A stretch of 64,000 nucleotides of DNA from Oceanotoga teriensis (lineage in GTDB: Bacteria; Thermotogota; Thermotogae; Petrotogales; Petrotogaceae): NCBI RefSeq assembly GCF_003148465.1, contig NZ_QGGI01000009.1:24613-88612 (forward strand), given 5' to 3'. Positions within the stretch are counted from its first letter, which is position 1. Every line of letters starts with the position of its first letter. The notes beneath the pieces are model-generated. The model was not told the origin of the DNA and did not search any database. It was given only the letters and a program-made list of their open reading frames with translations. The translations under genes and the position numbers were made by a program. Shown here piece after piece: positions 33,682 to 43,992 of the stretch.

Positions 33682-33722
33682 TTGATAATATAATTGTATG
33701 ACATTAAGTTAGGTAAAACTAA
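33682..33722 (+). promoter_or_regulatory. Promoter and TTAGG-type box of the exporter operon
   Basis: A TATAAT at 33690-33695 is followed at 33709-33722 by TTAGGTAAAACTAA, an imperfect inverted repeat (TTAG...CTAA). It shares 11 of 14 positions with the box upstream of the siderophore uptake operon (7804-7817). Its place just after the expected transcription start fits repression. Confidence 0.45.
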
Positions 33723-33745
33723 AATTTGTATAGGGGTGAAAGGAT

Positions 33746-35119
33746 TTGAATAATAAAGATTATCAGAGAAATTTGATACTTAATGAAAATCTCTGGAAAG
33801 TCATGTGGAAAATGTCTTTGCCGGCTATAATAGCTATGATTTTATATGGAATGAATACTGTATTCGATGCTATTTTTGTTGGTCGTTTTGTTGGTGAAAC
33901 GGCACTTGCTGGGGTTTCATTAGCCTATCCATTATCTCAAATTGTTCTTGGTATAGGTTCATTATTTGGAGTGGGAGCAGGTTCTGCATTGAGTATAGCA
34001 ATAGGAGCTAAAGATAAAAAGACTCAGGAGAGAATATTAGGTAATGTCAATTACTTAAGTATAATTTCTACCGTTGTATATATGATCATTGGTTGGTTTT
34101 TTGCTGAAAGTTTTATAAAAATGATGGGTGGAAAAGGGGAAGCTATACTTCCTGCTGTCGAGTATTTTAGAATAACCATAATAGGAACTATTTTTTGGAT
34201 ACATGGATTAGCTTTGAATATGGTTGTTAGAGCAGAAGGAAAGATGAAATCAGCTGCAGTTATGATGGGTAGTGGATTATTAATAAATATAATAGCAAAT
34301 TATTTTTTGATAGTTGTTTTTGGTTTTGGAGTTAAAGGAGCAGCTTGGGGAACTAATTTGGGTATGTTTATATATAGTTTAATGGGAATATTATATTTTT
34401 CAGGAAAAAAAGCCACATTTGAAGCTAATCCTTTGAAGATTTATAGAGATAAAAAAATAATAAATAGTATATTTTCTATGGGAATACCTTCATTTATAAT
34501 GTCTGTTATGAGTGTTTTACAGGGAGTTGTAGTTTTTAATGCATTATCTAAATATGGAACTTTATTTGATATAGCTTTTTATGGTGTTGCTTTTAGAATA
34601 TATACTTTTTTATTAACGCCAATTTTTGGTCTTATGAGGGCTTTACAACCCGTTACAGGTATAAATTTTGGAGCTGGTAATAATTTAAGAGTTATAAAAT
34701 CTTATAAGGTTTTTACAGTTGCAGGTATTTGTTTTATGATTCCTTTTTGGATTATTTTGATGTTAATTCCCAGCTCAGTATTGAATATAATGATGCCAGG
34801 ACAGATTTTTGATCCTTATAATATAATGAACTTTAGAATTTTGATGCTCGTAATACCTATACTTCCAATAATATTTATATGTATGACTTTTTTTCCATCT
34901 ATTAATAAAGGAAAACCTGTTGCAATAATAGGTATAGCAAGACAAATTGTTTTTTATATTCCTGTTATGTATTTTTTTCCAAAATTTATGGGAATAAGAG
35001 GTATTTATTTCGGATCTTTTTTGATAGATGTAATTATAGTTATTTGGGCTTTGTTAATCTCTTTGAAAGAATTTAAAGTTCTTAAAAATAAAAATCTAAA
35101 AATACAAAATGAATATTAA
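33746..35119 (+). CDS. MATE-family multidrug/metabolite exporter
   Basis: Twelve-helix cation-coupled exporter. The MATE signatures are WKMSLPAIIAMILYGMNTVFDAIFVGRFVGETALAGVSLAYP near residues 20-60 and GSLFGVGAGSALSIAIGA near 72, with the symmetric second half from about residue 240 (FSMGIPSFIMSVMSVLQGVV). The start is a TTG at 33746 after GGGGTGAAAGGA. 457 residues. It is followed at 25 bp by two ABC exporter genes. Together with the AraC gene the set resembles siderophore or peptide export loci, but the cargo is unknown. Confidence 0.9.
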   Translation: MNNKDYQRNLILNENLWKVMWKMSLPAIIAMILYGMNTVFDAIFVGRFVGETALAGVSLAYPLSQIVLGIGSLFGVGAGSALSIAIGAKDKKTQERILGNVNYLSIISTVVYMIIGWFFAESFIKMMGGKGEAILPAVEYFRITIIGTIFWIHGLALNMVVRAEGKMKSAAVMMGSGLLINIIANYFLIVVFGFGVKGAAWGTNLGMFIYSLMGILYFSGKKATFEANPLKIYRDKKIINSIFSMGIPSFIMSVMSVLQGVVVFNALSKYGTLFDIAFYGVAFRIYTFLLTPIFGLMRALQPVTGINFGAGNNLRVIKSYKVFTVAGICFMIPFWIILMLIPSSVLNIMMPGQIFDPYNIMNFRILMLVIPILPIIFICMTFFPSINKGKPVAIIGIARQIVFYIPVMYFFPKFMGIRGIYFGSFLIDVIIVIWALLISLKEFKVLKNKNLKIQNEY

Positions 35120-35144
35120 TTTTATATAGAAATGGAGGGATAAA

Positions 35145-36902
35145 ATGCAGGATAAAGAAAAAAGAAAGTCAAATTTTAAGTTTTTACTTGAAATTTCTGG
35201 AAAAGAAAAAATTAAATTGTATACATCTGCAATTTTTAGTGTTTTAAGTACAGTTTTATCTATGGTTCCATATATAATCGTTTATTATATTGTTCTTGAA
35301 CTTTTTAAACCTAGTATTGATTTTGAAAGAATAAAAAATTTGGCATTTATAACTTGTATATTTGTTATAATAAGAGTTATTTTATTTCTTTCATCGGGAG
35401 TATTTTCTCATATTGCGGCATTTACGATTCTTTATGAACTTAGAATGAAAGCTGTAAAGCATATGGCAAAGCTTAATATGGGTTTTTTTACAACTAATAC
35501 AACCGGTAATATAAAAAAAGCTATAAATGAAGATATAGAAAAACTTGAAAATTTTATTGCACATCAGATTCCTGATTTGTCTGCAGCAGCTGTTGCACCA
35601 ATAATATTTTTGATATTTTTGTTTACATTGAATTGGAAATTGGCATTTATACTATTAATTCCAATTGTATTGGGTTTTTTATTACAAACTTTTTGGATAT
35701 TGAGTGCAAAACAAAATATGATAGATTATCATAATTTATTGAGTAAGTTGAATTCTACAATTATACAGTATATAAATGGAATGAATATAATGAAAGCTTT
35801 TAATTTAACTTCAGAAACTTTTGAAAAATATAAGAATACAAATAAAGAATATGCAGATTATTGGTGTGAGTTATCTAAAAAACAAGCACCATCATATGCA
35901 ATATTTAGTGTTCTTATAGATTCTGGATTATTGTTTATCATACCAATAGGTGGTTTGATGTATTTAAATGGTAGTGTCAATGTTTCTGTATATATACTTT
36001 TCATATTAATGTCAAAAAACTTTTTATCATCTTTTAAAAATCTTCTTGAATTTGGTATGACTTTTACTATGTTATTAGAAGGTGCTGGAAAAGTAAGAGA
36101 TATTCTTGATAGAGAAGAACAGAGTTCTGGAGATAAATTATTGGATAAAGACATAAAAGGTGAAATAGAATATAAAAATATAAAGTTTAAATATGATAAA
36201 GAAGAAGTAATAAAGGATATTTCATTTAAAATAAAACCAAAAACAACAGTGGCACTTGTAGGTCCTTCGGGTTCTGGTAAGACTACACTTGGACAGCTTT
36301 TAGGAAGGTTTTGGGATGTTGATGATGGTTCTATCACTATAGATGGAGTTGATATAAGAGATATATCTTTTGAAAGTCTTATGAATAACACATCTTTTGT
36401 TTTTCAAGATGTTTTTATGTTGCAGGATAGTATATTTGAAAATATAAGAATGGGAAGTGATTCTTCTAAAGAAGATATAGAAAATGCAGCCAAGAAAGCT
36501 CAAATCCATGATTTTATAATGTCATTGCCTGAAAAGTATGATACTTTACTGGGCGAGAATGGCATAAAATTAAGTGGAGGAGAAAAGCAAAGAATTTCTA
36601 TAGCAAGAGCAATTCTGAAAAATACTCCTATAGTGGTATTAGACGAAGTTACTTCTTATTCAGATATAGAAAATGAAAGTAAAATTCAAATTGCTCTCAG
36701 AGAATTACTTAAAAATAAAACTGGAATAATAATTGCACATAGATTATATACAATAAAGAATTCAGATAATATAATAGTTCTTAATGAAGGAAAAATTCAA
36801 GAAATGGGAACACATGATCAATTAATGAATAAAGAAGGATTGTATAAACATTTATGGAATATGTATGATTATGATTTAGTTAAAGATGAGGAGGAGGTTT
36901 AA
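35145..36902 (+). CDS. ABC exporter half-transporter (membrane plus ATPase domain), first subunit
   Basis: Six-helix exporter domain (residues about 20-320) fused to an ATPase (about 345-575). The membrane part, with FFTTNTTGNIKKAINEDIEKLENFIAHQIPD near residue 110, is typical of the YbtP/IrtA-like group that often pairs with a second subunit. The ATPase has Walker A GPSGSGKTT, Q-loop FVFQDVFML, signature LSGGEKQRISIARAIL and Walker B PIVVLDEVTSYSD. The D-loop lacks the common SALD (here SYSD), as often in one half of a heterodimer. 585 residues. Stops one base before the next gene. Confidence 0.9.
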   Translation: MQDKEKRKSNFKFLLEISGKEKIKLYTSAIFSVLSTVLSMVPYIIVYYIVLELFKPSIDFERIKNLAFITCIFVIIRVILFLSSGVFSHIAAFTILYELRMKAVKHMAKLNMGFFTTNTTGNIKKAINEDIEKLENFIAHQIPDLSAAAVAPIIFLIFLFTLNWKLAFILLIPIVLGFLLQTFWILSAKQNMIDYHNLLSKLNSTIIQYINGMNIMKAFNLTSETFEKYKNTNKEYADYWCELSKKQAPSYAIFSVLIDSGLLFIIPIGGLMYLNGSVNVSVYILFILMSKNFLSSFKNLLEFGMTFTMLLEGAGKVRDILDREEQSSGDKLLDKDIKGEIEYKNIKFKYDKEEVIKDISFKIKPKTTVALVGPSGSGKTTLGQLLGRFWDVDDGSITIDGVDIRDISFESLMNNTSFVFQDVFMLQDSIFENIRMGSDSSKEDIENAAKKAQIHDFIMSLPEKYDTLLGENGIKLSGGEKQRISIARAILKNTPIVVLDEVTSYSDIENESKIQIALRELLKNKTGIIIAHRLYTIKNSDNIIVLNEGKIQEMGTHDQLMNKEGLYKHLWNMYDYDLVKDEEEV

Positions 36903-36903
36903 T

Positions 36904-38628
36904 ATGTTAGGCAATATAAAACAACTTTTAGGAAAAAAATCTAAAAAATTAAAAATGCCTATATTCCTTCTTGTTATAGATTCAGTTTTTTATGGCATTT
37001 TTATAGGAGTTATGTACTTTGTACTTCTTGATTTAATACAAGATACATTCAGTGTAGAAAAAATAAAAGAGTATACCTGGATAATGATAATATCTTTCAT
37101 AATAAGAACTATAATTAGTTCTATAGGTTATAGCGGGATTCAAATTCAAGGTGCGAGAGCTATAGAAAGTATGCGTATAAAGATGGGAGATCATTTAAGA
37201 AATCTTCCATTGGGATATTTTAATAAAAATAGTATAGGTGAGATTTCTAATATAATGACTAATGACCTTCAAGATTTTGAAAAAGTTATCACTCATAATA
37301 CTTCTGAATTAATAAAAATTTCTATAATAAGTATTTATCTTTTAATAATAACTTTTTTTATTGATTTTAGTCTTGGACTTATACAATTGATAATAGTTTT
37401 AGGATCATTACCTTTAATGTTTTATGGTGGAAAAAGGGCTTCAAAGATCGGAAAAGGTAAAAAGAAAATAATAGCCGTGGTTATATCAAGAATGGTAGAA
37501 TATTTGAATGGTATAAAGGTATTTAAATCACATAATATGGTTGGAGAAAAATTTGAAAGACTTGAAAAATCTTTTAAAGATTTTAGGAAAGAAAGTATAA
37601 GAACAGAAGTTGCAATAGTTCCATATGTTTTAGCTTTTCAAACTTTGATAGATTTGAGTTTTCCTTTGATGCTTATTATTTCTACTACAAAATTTATAAA
37701 TGGAAATATAAATAATATATATTATTTTACTTTTGTTATATTGAACTTGGCCTTGACTTATATTCTTCGCGGTTTTTCGGCACAATATGGAGAATTTAGA
37801 TATTTAAAACTTGCATCTGAAAAGCTTATTAAAACTTATAATGAAAAAGAGATATCTTATGAATATGAGAATCATCAATTTAAAAATTATGATATTGAAT
37901 TTGAAAATGTATGTTTTTCTTATGAAGAAGATGATCCAATATTAAAAGATGTTAGTTTTAAAGCAAAAGAAGGTACAATGACGGCACTTATCGGACCTTC
38001 AGGCTCTGGAAAGACTACAATTACAAGTCTTATAGCAAGATTTTGGGATATACAATCGGGAAAGATAAAGATTGGTGATATGGATATAAGTAAATTAAAG
38101 CCGGATAATATACTACAAAATGTAAGTATGGTTTTTCAAGAAGTATATCTTTTAAATGATACCATATATAATAATATAAAAATAGGAAATCAAAAAGCCA
38201 CTAAAGAAAAGATAGTTGAAGCTGCTAAAATAGCTAATTGTCATGATTTTATAGAAAGTTTAGAAAATGGTTATGATACGATAGTTGGAGAGGGAGGATC
38301 AACTCTTTCTGGTGGAGAAAAACAAAGAATTTCAATTGCACGTGCAATACTAAAAGATGCTCCTATAATTCTTTTGGATGAAGCGACTGCTTCACTCGAT
38401 GCCGATAATGAGCTTGAAATAAGGAAATCTATTGATAAACTCATAAAAAATAAAACGGTTATAGTCATAGCACATAGATTGAATACAATAAAAGATTCTG
38501 ATCAAATAATAGTTTTAAATGAGGGAAAGATAGAAGAAATCGGGGATCATAATATATTAATGGAAAACAAAGCAAGGTATTATAATATGTACACAGAGAT
38601 GGAAAAAGCCAAGTTATGGACTATTTAA
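36904..38628 (+). CDS. ABC exporter half-transporter, second subunit
   Basis: Partner of the preceding gene. It has a six-helix domain (about 15-310) with LRNLPLGYFNKNSIGEISNIMTNDLQDFEK near residue 100, then an ATPase with Walker A GPSGSGKTT, FQEVYLL, signature LSGGEKQRISIARAIL and a full Walker B/D-loop ILLDEATASLD. The start is the ATG at 36904 with GGAGGAGG upstream; the frame is open to 36886 inside the previous gene. 574 residues. One subunit with a normal and one with a changed D-loop fits an asymmetric heterodimer. Ends in a GC-rich terminator. Confidence 0.9.
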   Translation: MLGNIKQLLGKKSKKLKMPIFLLVIDSVFYGIFIGVMYFVLLDLIQDTFSVEKIKEYTWIMIISFIIRTIISSIGYSGIQIQGARAIESMRIKMGDHLRNLPLGYFNKNSIGEISNIMTNDLQDFEKVITHNTSELIKISIISIYLLIITFFIDFSLGLIQLIIVLGSLPLMFYGGKRASKIGKGKKKIIAVVISRMVEYLNGIKVFKSHNMVGEKFERLEKSFKDFRKESIRTEVAIVPYVLAFQTLIDLSFPLMLIISTTKFINGNINNIYYFTFVILNLALTYILRGFSAQYGEFRYLKLASEKLIKTYNEKEISYEYENHQFKNYDIEFENVCFSYEEDDPILKDVSFKAKEGTMTALIGPSGSGKTTITSLIARFWDIQSGKIKIGDMDISKLKPDNILQNVSMVFQEVYLLNDTIYNNIKIGNQKATKEKIVEAAKIANCHDFIESLENGYDTIVGEGGSTLSGGEKQRISIARAILKDAPIILLDEATASLDADNELEIRKSIDKLIKNKTVIVIAHRLNTIKDSDQIIVLNEGKIEEIGDHNILMENKARYYNMYTEMEKAKLWTI

Positions 38629-38634
38629 CTTTGA

Positions 38635-38660
38635 GGGGGGAAACCCCCTTTTTATTTTAT
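38635..38660 (+). terminator. Intrinsic terminator of the exporter operon
   Basis: Five to six G pair with five C around AAA (38635-38648), followed by a T-rich run. Confidence 0.85.
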
Positions 38661-38838
38661 TAGTTTCAAATGTTATTTTAAATGATAAATTTAATTAAAA
38701 TTTCATATATATAAAACATTTATTGTATATAAATGAATCTATTTTTAACTTAAAAAATATATAAATTAGATGATATAAAATTCAAAATACAGTATAATGA
38801 ATAAATGATATTTAAAATAATACTTAATGGAGGGGAAT

Positions 38839-40599
38839 ATGAATAAGAACAGGAATTCTTTAAAAAAAAGTCTTGTGAGATCATACACAAGTATTTTTTT
38901 GATATTTATTTTAACCATATTTATATTGTTGTTTCTCATATTTAGAGGTGCTACTAATGTTTTAAATGAACTTGGAGAAGCAGCTTTAAAAAACAAAATA
39001 AATATGGCTGTTGAATATCTTGATTTTTTAGAATCACAAGTCAATAAAGGGTATATTGATAGAGAACAGGCACAAGAAACTTTTAGAACGAGTATGCTCA
39101 ATAAAGTTCAAAAAGATGGCAAAACGAGAGGACTTAATAATAAACTTGAACTTGGAATTGAAGCATATATGTATGCAATAGATAAAAATGGTAAAGAAAT
39201 GATGCATCCTTTTAAAGAAGGAGAAAACATATCAAATATTGTTGATGATAATGGTAAAAATGTTGTACAACTTATCCTTAATGAAGGAAATAATCCTAAA
39301 AATGATGGTATAATAACTTTTTTTTGGAAAAATCCAAATGAAAATAAGACAAGAGAAAAAGTAAATGCCGTTAAATATTATGAACCTTGGGGTTGGTATT
39401 TAAATGTTGGAACTTATTATGAAGACTTTTATGGTAATATTCAACAATTATTTTTTAATATACTTTTAATAGTATTTATAATAATTATTATTATTTATAT
39501 TTTTATATTATTTAAAATAGATAAGAAAGCCAAACCTTTTACTAAATTGGTAAATACAATAGAAAAACTTTCAAATGGAGATTTAAAGGTTGAATTTGAT
39601 TATAATAGAAATGATGAAATAAAAATAGTTGCTGATTCTTTAAAAATTTTAAAGAAAAAAATTAAAGATTATATAGAACTTTCAAATAGATCATCAGAAA
39701 TTCTTCTTGAATCATCTGAAGAATTAAATGGTGCTTCTGATTATATCTCAAAATCTTCTATACAAATAAGTGATACTATAAACAATTTAGCTTATGATAC
39801 TACAAAGCAACTTGAACATTCAGAAAAAGCAAATAAAAACATGGAAATATTAGATAATCTCATTTATGAATGTAAAGAAAAAATGATTATTGTCAGTGAA
39901 AATTCTAATGAAGCTGTTAAATCTGTGAGTCAAGGTCTTAAGGTTATAAAAGATCTCATAAGTTCAACAGATGAAAGTAAAGTTTCAAATGAAGAGATAT
40001 TTAAGGCTATTACACAGGCAACAGATAAAGCTAAAAATGTTGAAAAAGTTAGTTCTGTTATAAGTTCAATAGCTGCCCAAACAAGACTTTTAGCTTTGAA
40101 TGCTACAATTGAAGCATCTAAAGCTGGAGAGTTTGGAAGAGGTTTTTCTGTTGTTGCAGATGAGATAAGGACACTTGCAGATGAAGCTCAAAAATCATCA
40201 AAAGAAATAGAGAATGTTGTTAAAGAACTTATAGAGAATGTAGAAAAAATGAATGAAATAAGAGTCAATGTAGAAGACAATAATAAAAAACAGAGTGATA
40301 GTATAAATGAAACAGAAAATAAATATAAGAATATATATGAAAGTATTAAAAATTCTGAAAAATCTATAAGATCTTATGGAGAACTTGTAGAAGAACTTTT
40401 AAATAAGAAGCAAGAGGTTATTGAAGATATAGATTCACTTGCCAGTATATCTAAAAATAATTCTGCAAAAACACAAGAAATAAATGCTTCTGTTGAAGAG
40501 CAAACATCTTCTATTGAATCTGTTGAAGAGTATAGTCAAAAACTTTTGGAACTTTCAAAAGAGTTAAAAAATTCTATAGATAAATATTTTAAATTATAA
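38839..40599 (+). CDS. Methyl-accepting chemotaxis protein with single Cache sensor
   Basis: Membrane chemoreceptor. Helix 1 is at residues 17-37. An extracytoplasmic domain at about 40-200 has the sCache_2 pattern: [24 protein letters not shown], then [18 protein letters not shown] and [19 protein letters not shown]. Helix 2 is near 205-228, then a HAMP domain with [18 protein letters not shown], and a long signalling coil. The highly conserved tip is [36 protein letters not shown]. The start is the ATG at 38839 with GGAGGGG upstream. sCache_2 receptors often sense small organic acids; no ligand can be read here. 586 residues, own terminator. Confidence 0.93.
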   Translation: MNKNRNSLKKSLVRSYTSIFLIFILTIFILLFLIFRGATNVLNELGEAALKNKINMAVEYLDFLESQVNKGYIDREQAQETFRTSMLNKVQKDGKTRGLNNKLELGIEAYMYAIDKNGKEMMHPFKEGENISNIVDDNGKNVVQLILNEGNNPKNDGIITFFWKNPNENKTREKVNAVKYYEPWGWYLNVGTYYEDFYGNIQQLFFNILLIVFIIIIIIYIFILFKIDKKAKPFTKLVNTIEKLSNGDLKVEFDYNRNDEIKIVADSLKILKKKIKDYIELSNRSSEILLESSEELNGASDYISKSSIQISDTINNLAYDTTKQLEHSEKANKNMEILDNLIYECKEKMIIVSENSNEAVKSVSQGLKVIKDLISSTDESKVSNEEIFKAITQATDKAKNVEKVSSVISSIAAQTRLLALNATIEASKAGEFGRGFSVVADEIRTLADEAQKSSKEIENVVKELIENVEKMNEIRVNVEDNNKKQSDSINETENKYKNIYESIKNSEKSIRSYGELVEELLNKKQEVIEDIDSLASISKNNSAKTQEINASVEEQTSSIESVEEYSQKLLELSKELKNSIDKYFKL

Positions 40600-40604
40600 T
40601 TTAT

Positions 40605-40645
40605 AAAAAAGAGATATCCTCAGTATGAAGGATATCTCTTTTTTT
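40605..40645. terminator. Bidirectional intrinsic terminator
   Basis: A 16-bp stem (40605-40620 with 40629-40644) around CAGTATGA, with A and T runs on the two sides, between the chemoreceptor and arcC. Confidence 0.85.
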
Positions 40646-40646
40646 A

Positions 40647-41588
40647 TCATTTTATTATTTTAGTTCCAGTTTTGCCTTCTAAAGCTTCAGTTAGTTTTTC
40701 CATATCAGTTATTAAGGCTGTCTTTCCAGTAGATTTAACAAATTCAAGACAAGCTTCTATTTTTGGTAACATACTTCCTTTAGCAAAATGACCTTGTTTC
40801 ATATATTCTTCAGCTTTTTCAACTGTTATTTCGGATAAATTTTCTTGATTTGGTTTCCCAAAGTTTATAGCGACTTGTTCTACAGCAGTCAAAATTATAA
40901 ATTCATCGGCATTTAAATTTTTTGCAAGTAATGAAGAAGCTCTATCTTTATCTATAACTGCTTCAACACCTTTTAATTTATTATTTTCTTTTATAATTGG
41001 AATTCCACCACCACCACAAGCGACTACAAGGAAATCAGAATCGACTAATTTTTTTATTGTATTGTTTTCTATTATTTCAACAGGTATTGGAGATGGAACA
41101 ACTCTTCGCCAACCACGTCCTGCATCTTCTTTAAAATCCCAGCCTTTCTCTTTTTGAAGATATTTGCCCTCTTCTTCAGAATAAAAAGGTCCTACAGGTT
41201 TACTTGGATTTTTAAATCCATCATCATCTTTATTTACAACAACTTGAGTTACAATTGAGGCTATTTCTTTATTTATTTTCTTTTCATTTAAAATATTTTT
41301 TAAAGATTGAATTATCATATAACCTAAATATCCTTGTGTCATTGCTCCATTTATATCCATCGGAAAAGGTGGAATTTTATCTTTTGCTATATCTTGTTGT
41401 ATCAAAATATTGCCAACTTGAGGTCCATTTCCATGAGTTATTACGAGATCATAATTTTTTTCTATCATTTCTACCAAAAATTTCGCTGTGTTTTCAATAT
41501 TTTTAATCATATTTTCAGAATTAGGTTCTTCACCAGGCCGGTTCACAGCATTTCCGCCTATTGCAATAACGGCTAATTTTTTTTCCAT
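40647..41588 (-). CDS. arcC: Carbamate kinase
   Basis: Makes ATP from carbamoyl phosphate, the last step of the arginine deiminase pathway. Amino-acid-kinase fold: AIGGNAVNRPGEE at the N-terminus, THGNGPQVGNILIQQD near residue 52, AGRGWRRVVPSPIPVEI near 158, ACGGGGIPII near 190, AVIDKDRASSLLA near 210 and GSMLPKIEACLEFV near 273. 313 residues, typical. Third gene of the arc operon; GAGGGGG before the ATG. Confidence 0.95.
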   Translation of the reverse strand: MEKKLAVIAIGGNAVNRPGEEPNSENMIKNIENTAKFLVEMIEKNYDLVITHGNGPQVGNILIQQDIAKDKIPPFPMDINGAMTQGYLGYMIIQSLKNILNEKKINKEIASIVTQVVVNKDDDGFKNPSKPVGPFYSEEEGKYLQKEKGWDFKEDAGRGWRRVVPSPIPVEIIENNTIKKLVDSDFLVVACGGGGIPIIKENNKLKGVEAVIDKDRASSLLAKNLNADEFIILTAVEQVAINFGKPNQENLSEITVEKAEEYMKQGHFAKGSMLPKIEACLEFVKSTGKTALITDMEKLTEALEGKTGTKIIK

Positions 41589-41603
41589 TAGAGAACCCCC
41601 TCA

Positions 41604-42593
41604 TTAACCTATAAGAGTTGCAACCATAACAGCTTTTATTGTATGCATTCTGTTTTCAGCTTCATCAAATACTTTGGACGCTTTGCTTCTGAATACTTCA
41701 TCTGTAACTTCCATTTCTTTTAATCCGAATTTTTCATATATTTCTTTTCCAACTTGAGTTTCTAAATCATGAAAAGATGGTAGGCAATGTAAAAATATTG
41801 CATCCGGGTTTTCAGTTTTGTCCATCATTTCTTTATTTACTTGATATGGTTTTAAAAGTTTTATTCTTTCTTCAAATTGATCTTCTTCTCCCATTGAAAC
41901 CCAAACATCTGTATATATTACATCTGCATTTTTTACATCATCTATATTATCTGTTATAGTTATTGTTCCACCTGTTTCTTTTGCCACTTCTTTCATTTCA
42001 TTTACAAGATCTTCATTTGGGAATAATTCTTTTGGACTTACTGTCATAAAGTCCATACCCATTTTTGCTGCACCAATCATTAAAGCATTTCCCATATTAT
42101 TTCTTCCATCACCAACATATACGAATTTTACTTTATTTAAAGGTTTATCAATATGTTCCATCACAGTTAAGAAATCAGCTAATACTTGTGTAGGATGATC
42201 TAAATCTGTTAATCCATTCCAAACTGGAACTCCTGAATGCTCAGCAAGAGCATCAACAGTTTCTTGTTTGAATCCTCTGAATTCTATTCCATCATAGAAT
42301 CTTCCCAATACTTTTGCAGTATCTTCTATAGATTCTTTTTTTCCCATTTGTGAATTTGTAAGGAATGTTACATTTGCTCCTTCATCGAAAGCTGCAACTT
42401 CAAAAGCACATCTCGTTCTTGTAGAAGTTTTTTCAAATAATAATACTATGTTTTTTCCTTCGAGAAGTTTTCCTTTTAACCCCATTCTTTTTTTTGCTTT
42501 TAAATCTTTAGCAAGATCGAGCATGTAGTTTATTTCTTCAGGTGTAAAATCTTTTAATGTTAAAAAACTTCTACCTCTTAAATTTACTGGCAT
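41604..42593 (-). CDS. arcB: Ornithine carbamoyltransferase (catabolic)
   Basis: Splits citrulline with phosphate to ornithine and carbamoyl phosphate. It has the carbamoyl-phosphate motif STRTR in [15 protein letters not shown] near residue 56, the HPTQ segment [13 protein letters not shown] near 133, and the ornithine-site HCLPSFHD near 270 (usually HCLPAFHD). 329 residues. Between arcA and arcC, which assigns it to arginine breakdown rather than synthesis. GGGAGGG before the ATG. Confidence 0.95.
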   Translation of the reverse strand: MPVNLRGRSFLTLKDFTPEEINYMLDLAKDLKAKKRMGLKGKLLEGKNIVLLFEKTSTRTRCAFEVAAFDEGANVTFLTNSQMGKKESIEDTAKVLGRFYDGIEFRGFKQETVDALAEHSGVPVWNGLTDLDHPTQVLADFLTVMEHIDKPLNKVKFVYVGDGRNNMGNALMIGAAKMGMDFMTVSPKELFPNEDLVNEMKEVAKETGGTITITDNIDDVKNADVIYTDVWVSMGEEDQFEERIKLLKPYQVNKEMMDKTENPDAIFLHCLPSFHDLETQVGKEIYEKFGLKEMEVTDEVFRSKASKVFDEAENRMHTIKAVMVATLIG

Positions 42594-42627
42594 ATTATTC
42601 CCTCCCGATATTTGGTTTTTATATTAT

Positions 42628-43845
42628 TTATATATCATCTCTTATGAGTGGCATACTCATACATCGTGGACCACCTCTACCTCTTGAAAGTTCACTTGCA
42701 GGAAATTCTATTACTTTTATTCCAGCATTTTTTAATTCTTTATTGGTTATATAATTTCTATCATAAGTTATAACAGTTCCAGGTTCTATTGCAAGGGTAT
42801 TTGAACCATCATTCCATTGTTCTCTGGCTGCAGCTATCTCATCTCCATTGCCACATTTTAAAAGAGTTATTTTATCTACATCGAGATGTTTTTCAAGAAT
42901 TTCTTTTAAAGTTCCTTTTTCTTCATTTATTGTGTATTCATCATGATCCTTTTTTTGTATTCCGAATATTTTTATCACTTCTTGCATTTCAGGATGAACT
43001 ACAAATTTATCATAATCGAGCTGTGTAAAAACAGTATCGAGATGCATATAGGCTCTTTTGGCCGGTATTAGAAAACCAAGTATTGTTTCAAATGTATCAT
43101 CATATTCATCAAAAATCTTTTTTGCAAGAATTTCTAAAGCTTCTGGATCTGTTCTTTGAGATATACCAACTGCCAATACTTTTTCATTGAATATTAATAT
43201 ATCTCCACCTTCTATAGCATAAGGTAATTTTTTATCATAATAAAGAGGAGTATTTTTAAAATCTTCATTATACTTCAAAACATATTCCATAAACATCGAT
43301 TCTCGTCTTCTCGCTGGAGTTCTCATCCTGTTTATTGTAGCACCTTTTCCTATCATAGCCACTGGATCTCTTTGAAAATACAAGTTTGGCATTGGATTTA
43401 AGAAAAAGGGAATATCCATGTTAGATTTTCTGACTTTCACAGAAAAAACTTCTTTTTTTAGTTTCAATTCATTTGTTCTTATCCCAGAAGTTAACTTATC
43501 GATCATTTCGGAAATGTTCATATTTAAAAGATAATCTTTTAATGCTTCTCTTATATATTTATTATTTATATCCGATAGATCGAGAAATTCATTTAAAAAT
43601 TGTTCTTTTAATTCATTGCTTTTTAGAGTATTTGAGAGAAGATGGGTTATATAATTTACTTTTACGCCGTTATCCCTCAAAAGTTGTGCGAATACATCAT
43701 GTTCTTCTCTTGCTTTTTCTAAATATGGAATATCATCGAATAATAAATCTGAAAGGTATTTTGGTGCAAGGTTCTCCAATTCATTTCCAGGTCTATGAAG
43801 TAAGACACTCCGCAATTTTCCGATTTCTGAGTATACTTTAATCAT
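42628..43845 (-). CDS. arcA: Arginine deiminase
   Basis: Hydrolyses arginine to citrulline and ammonia. Active-site segments present: NLYFQRDPVAMIG near residue 160, the EGGDILIF glutamate/aspartate near 213, the catalytic histidine in YMHLDTVFTQLD near 267, and the nucleophilic cysteine in RGRGGPRCMSMPL near the C-terminus. 405 residues. First gene of the arcABC operon; GAGGAGGAAGAG precedes the start. No arginine-ornithine antiporter (arcD) lies next to it in this window. A TATAAT on the minus strand near 43882 is a plausible promoter. Confidence 0.95.
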   Translation of the reverse strand: MIKVYSEIGKLRSVLLHRPGNELENLAPKYLSDLLFDDIPYLEKAREEHDVFAQLLRDNGVKVNYITHLLSNTLKSNELKEQFLNEFLDLSDINNKYIREALKDYLLNMNISEMIDKLTSGIRTNELKLKKEVFSVKVRKSNMDIPFFLNPMPNLYFQRDPVAMIGKGATINRMRTPARRRESMFMEYVLKYNEDFKNTPLYYDKKLPYAIEGGDILIFNEKVLAVGISQRTDPEALEILAKKIFDEYDDTFETILGFLIPAKRAYMHLDTVFTQLDYDKFVVHPEMQEVIKIFGIQKKDHDEYTINEEKGTLKEILEKHLDVDKITLLKCGNGDEIAAAREQWNDGSNTLAIEPGTVITYDRNYITNKELKNAGIKVIEFPASELSRGRGGPRCMSMPLIRDDI

Positions 43846-43992
43846 TAACTCTTCCTCCTCTTCAGATGTTATTTATATATGTATTATAATATATTATTTC
43901 TTTTTGTTTAAATTTGATTGAAGCTGTTTAGAGATGATCTCAGAAGATAGTATGAAATCTTTTTCATTATACTATTTGTTTTTTAATTTTTT

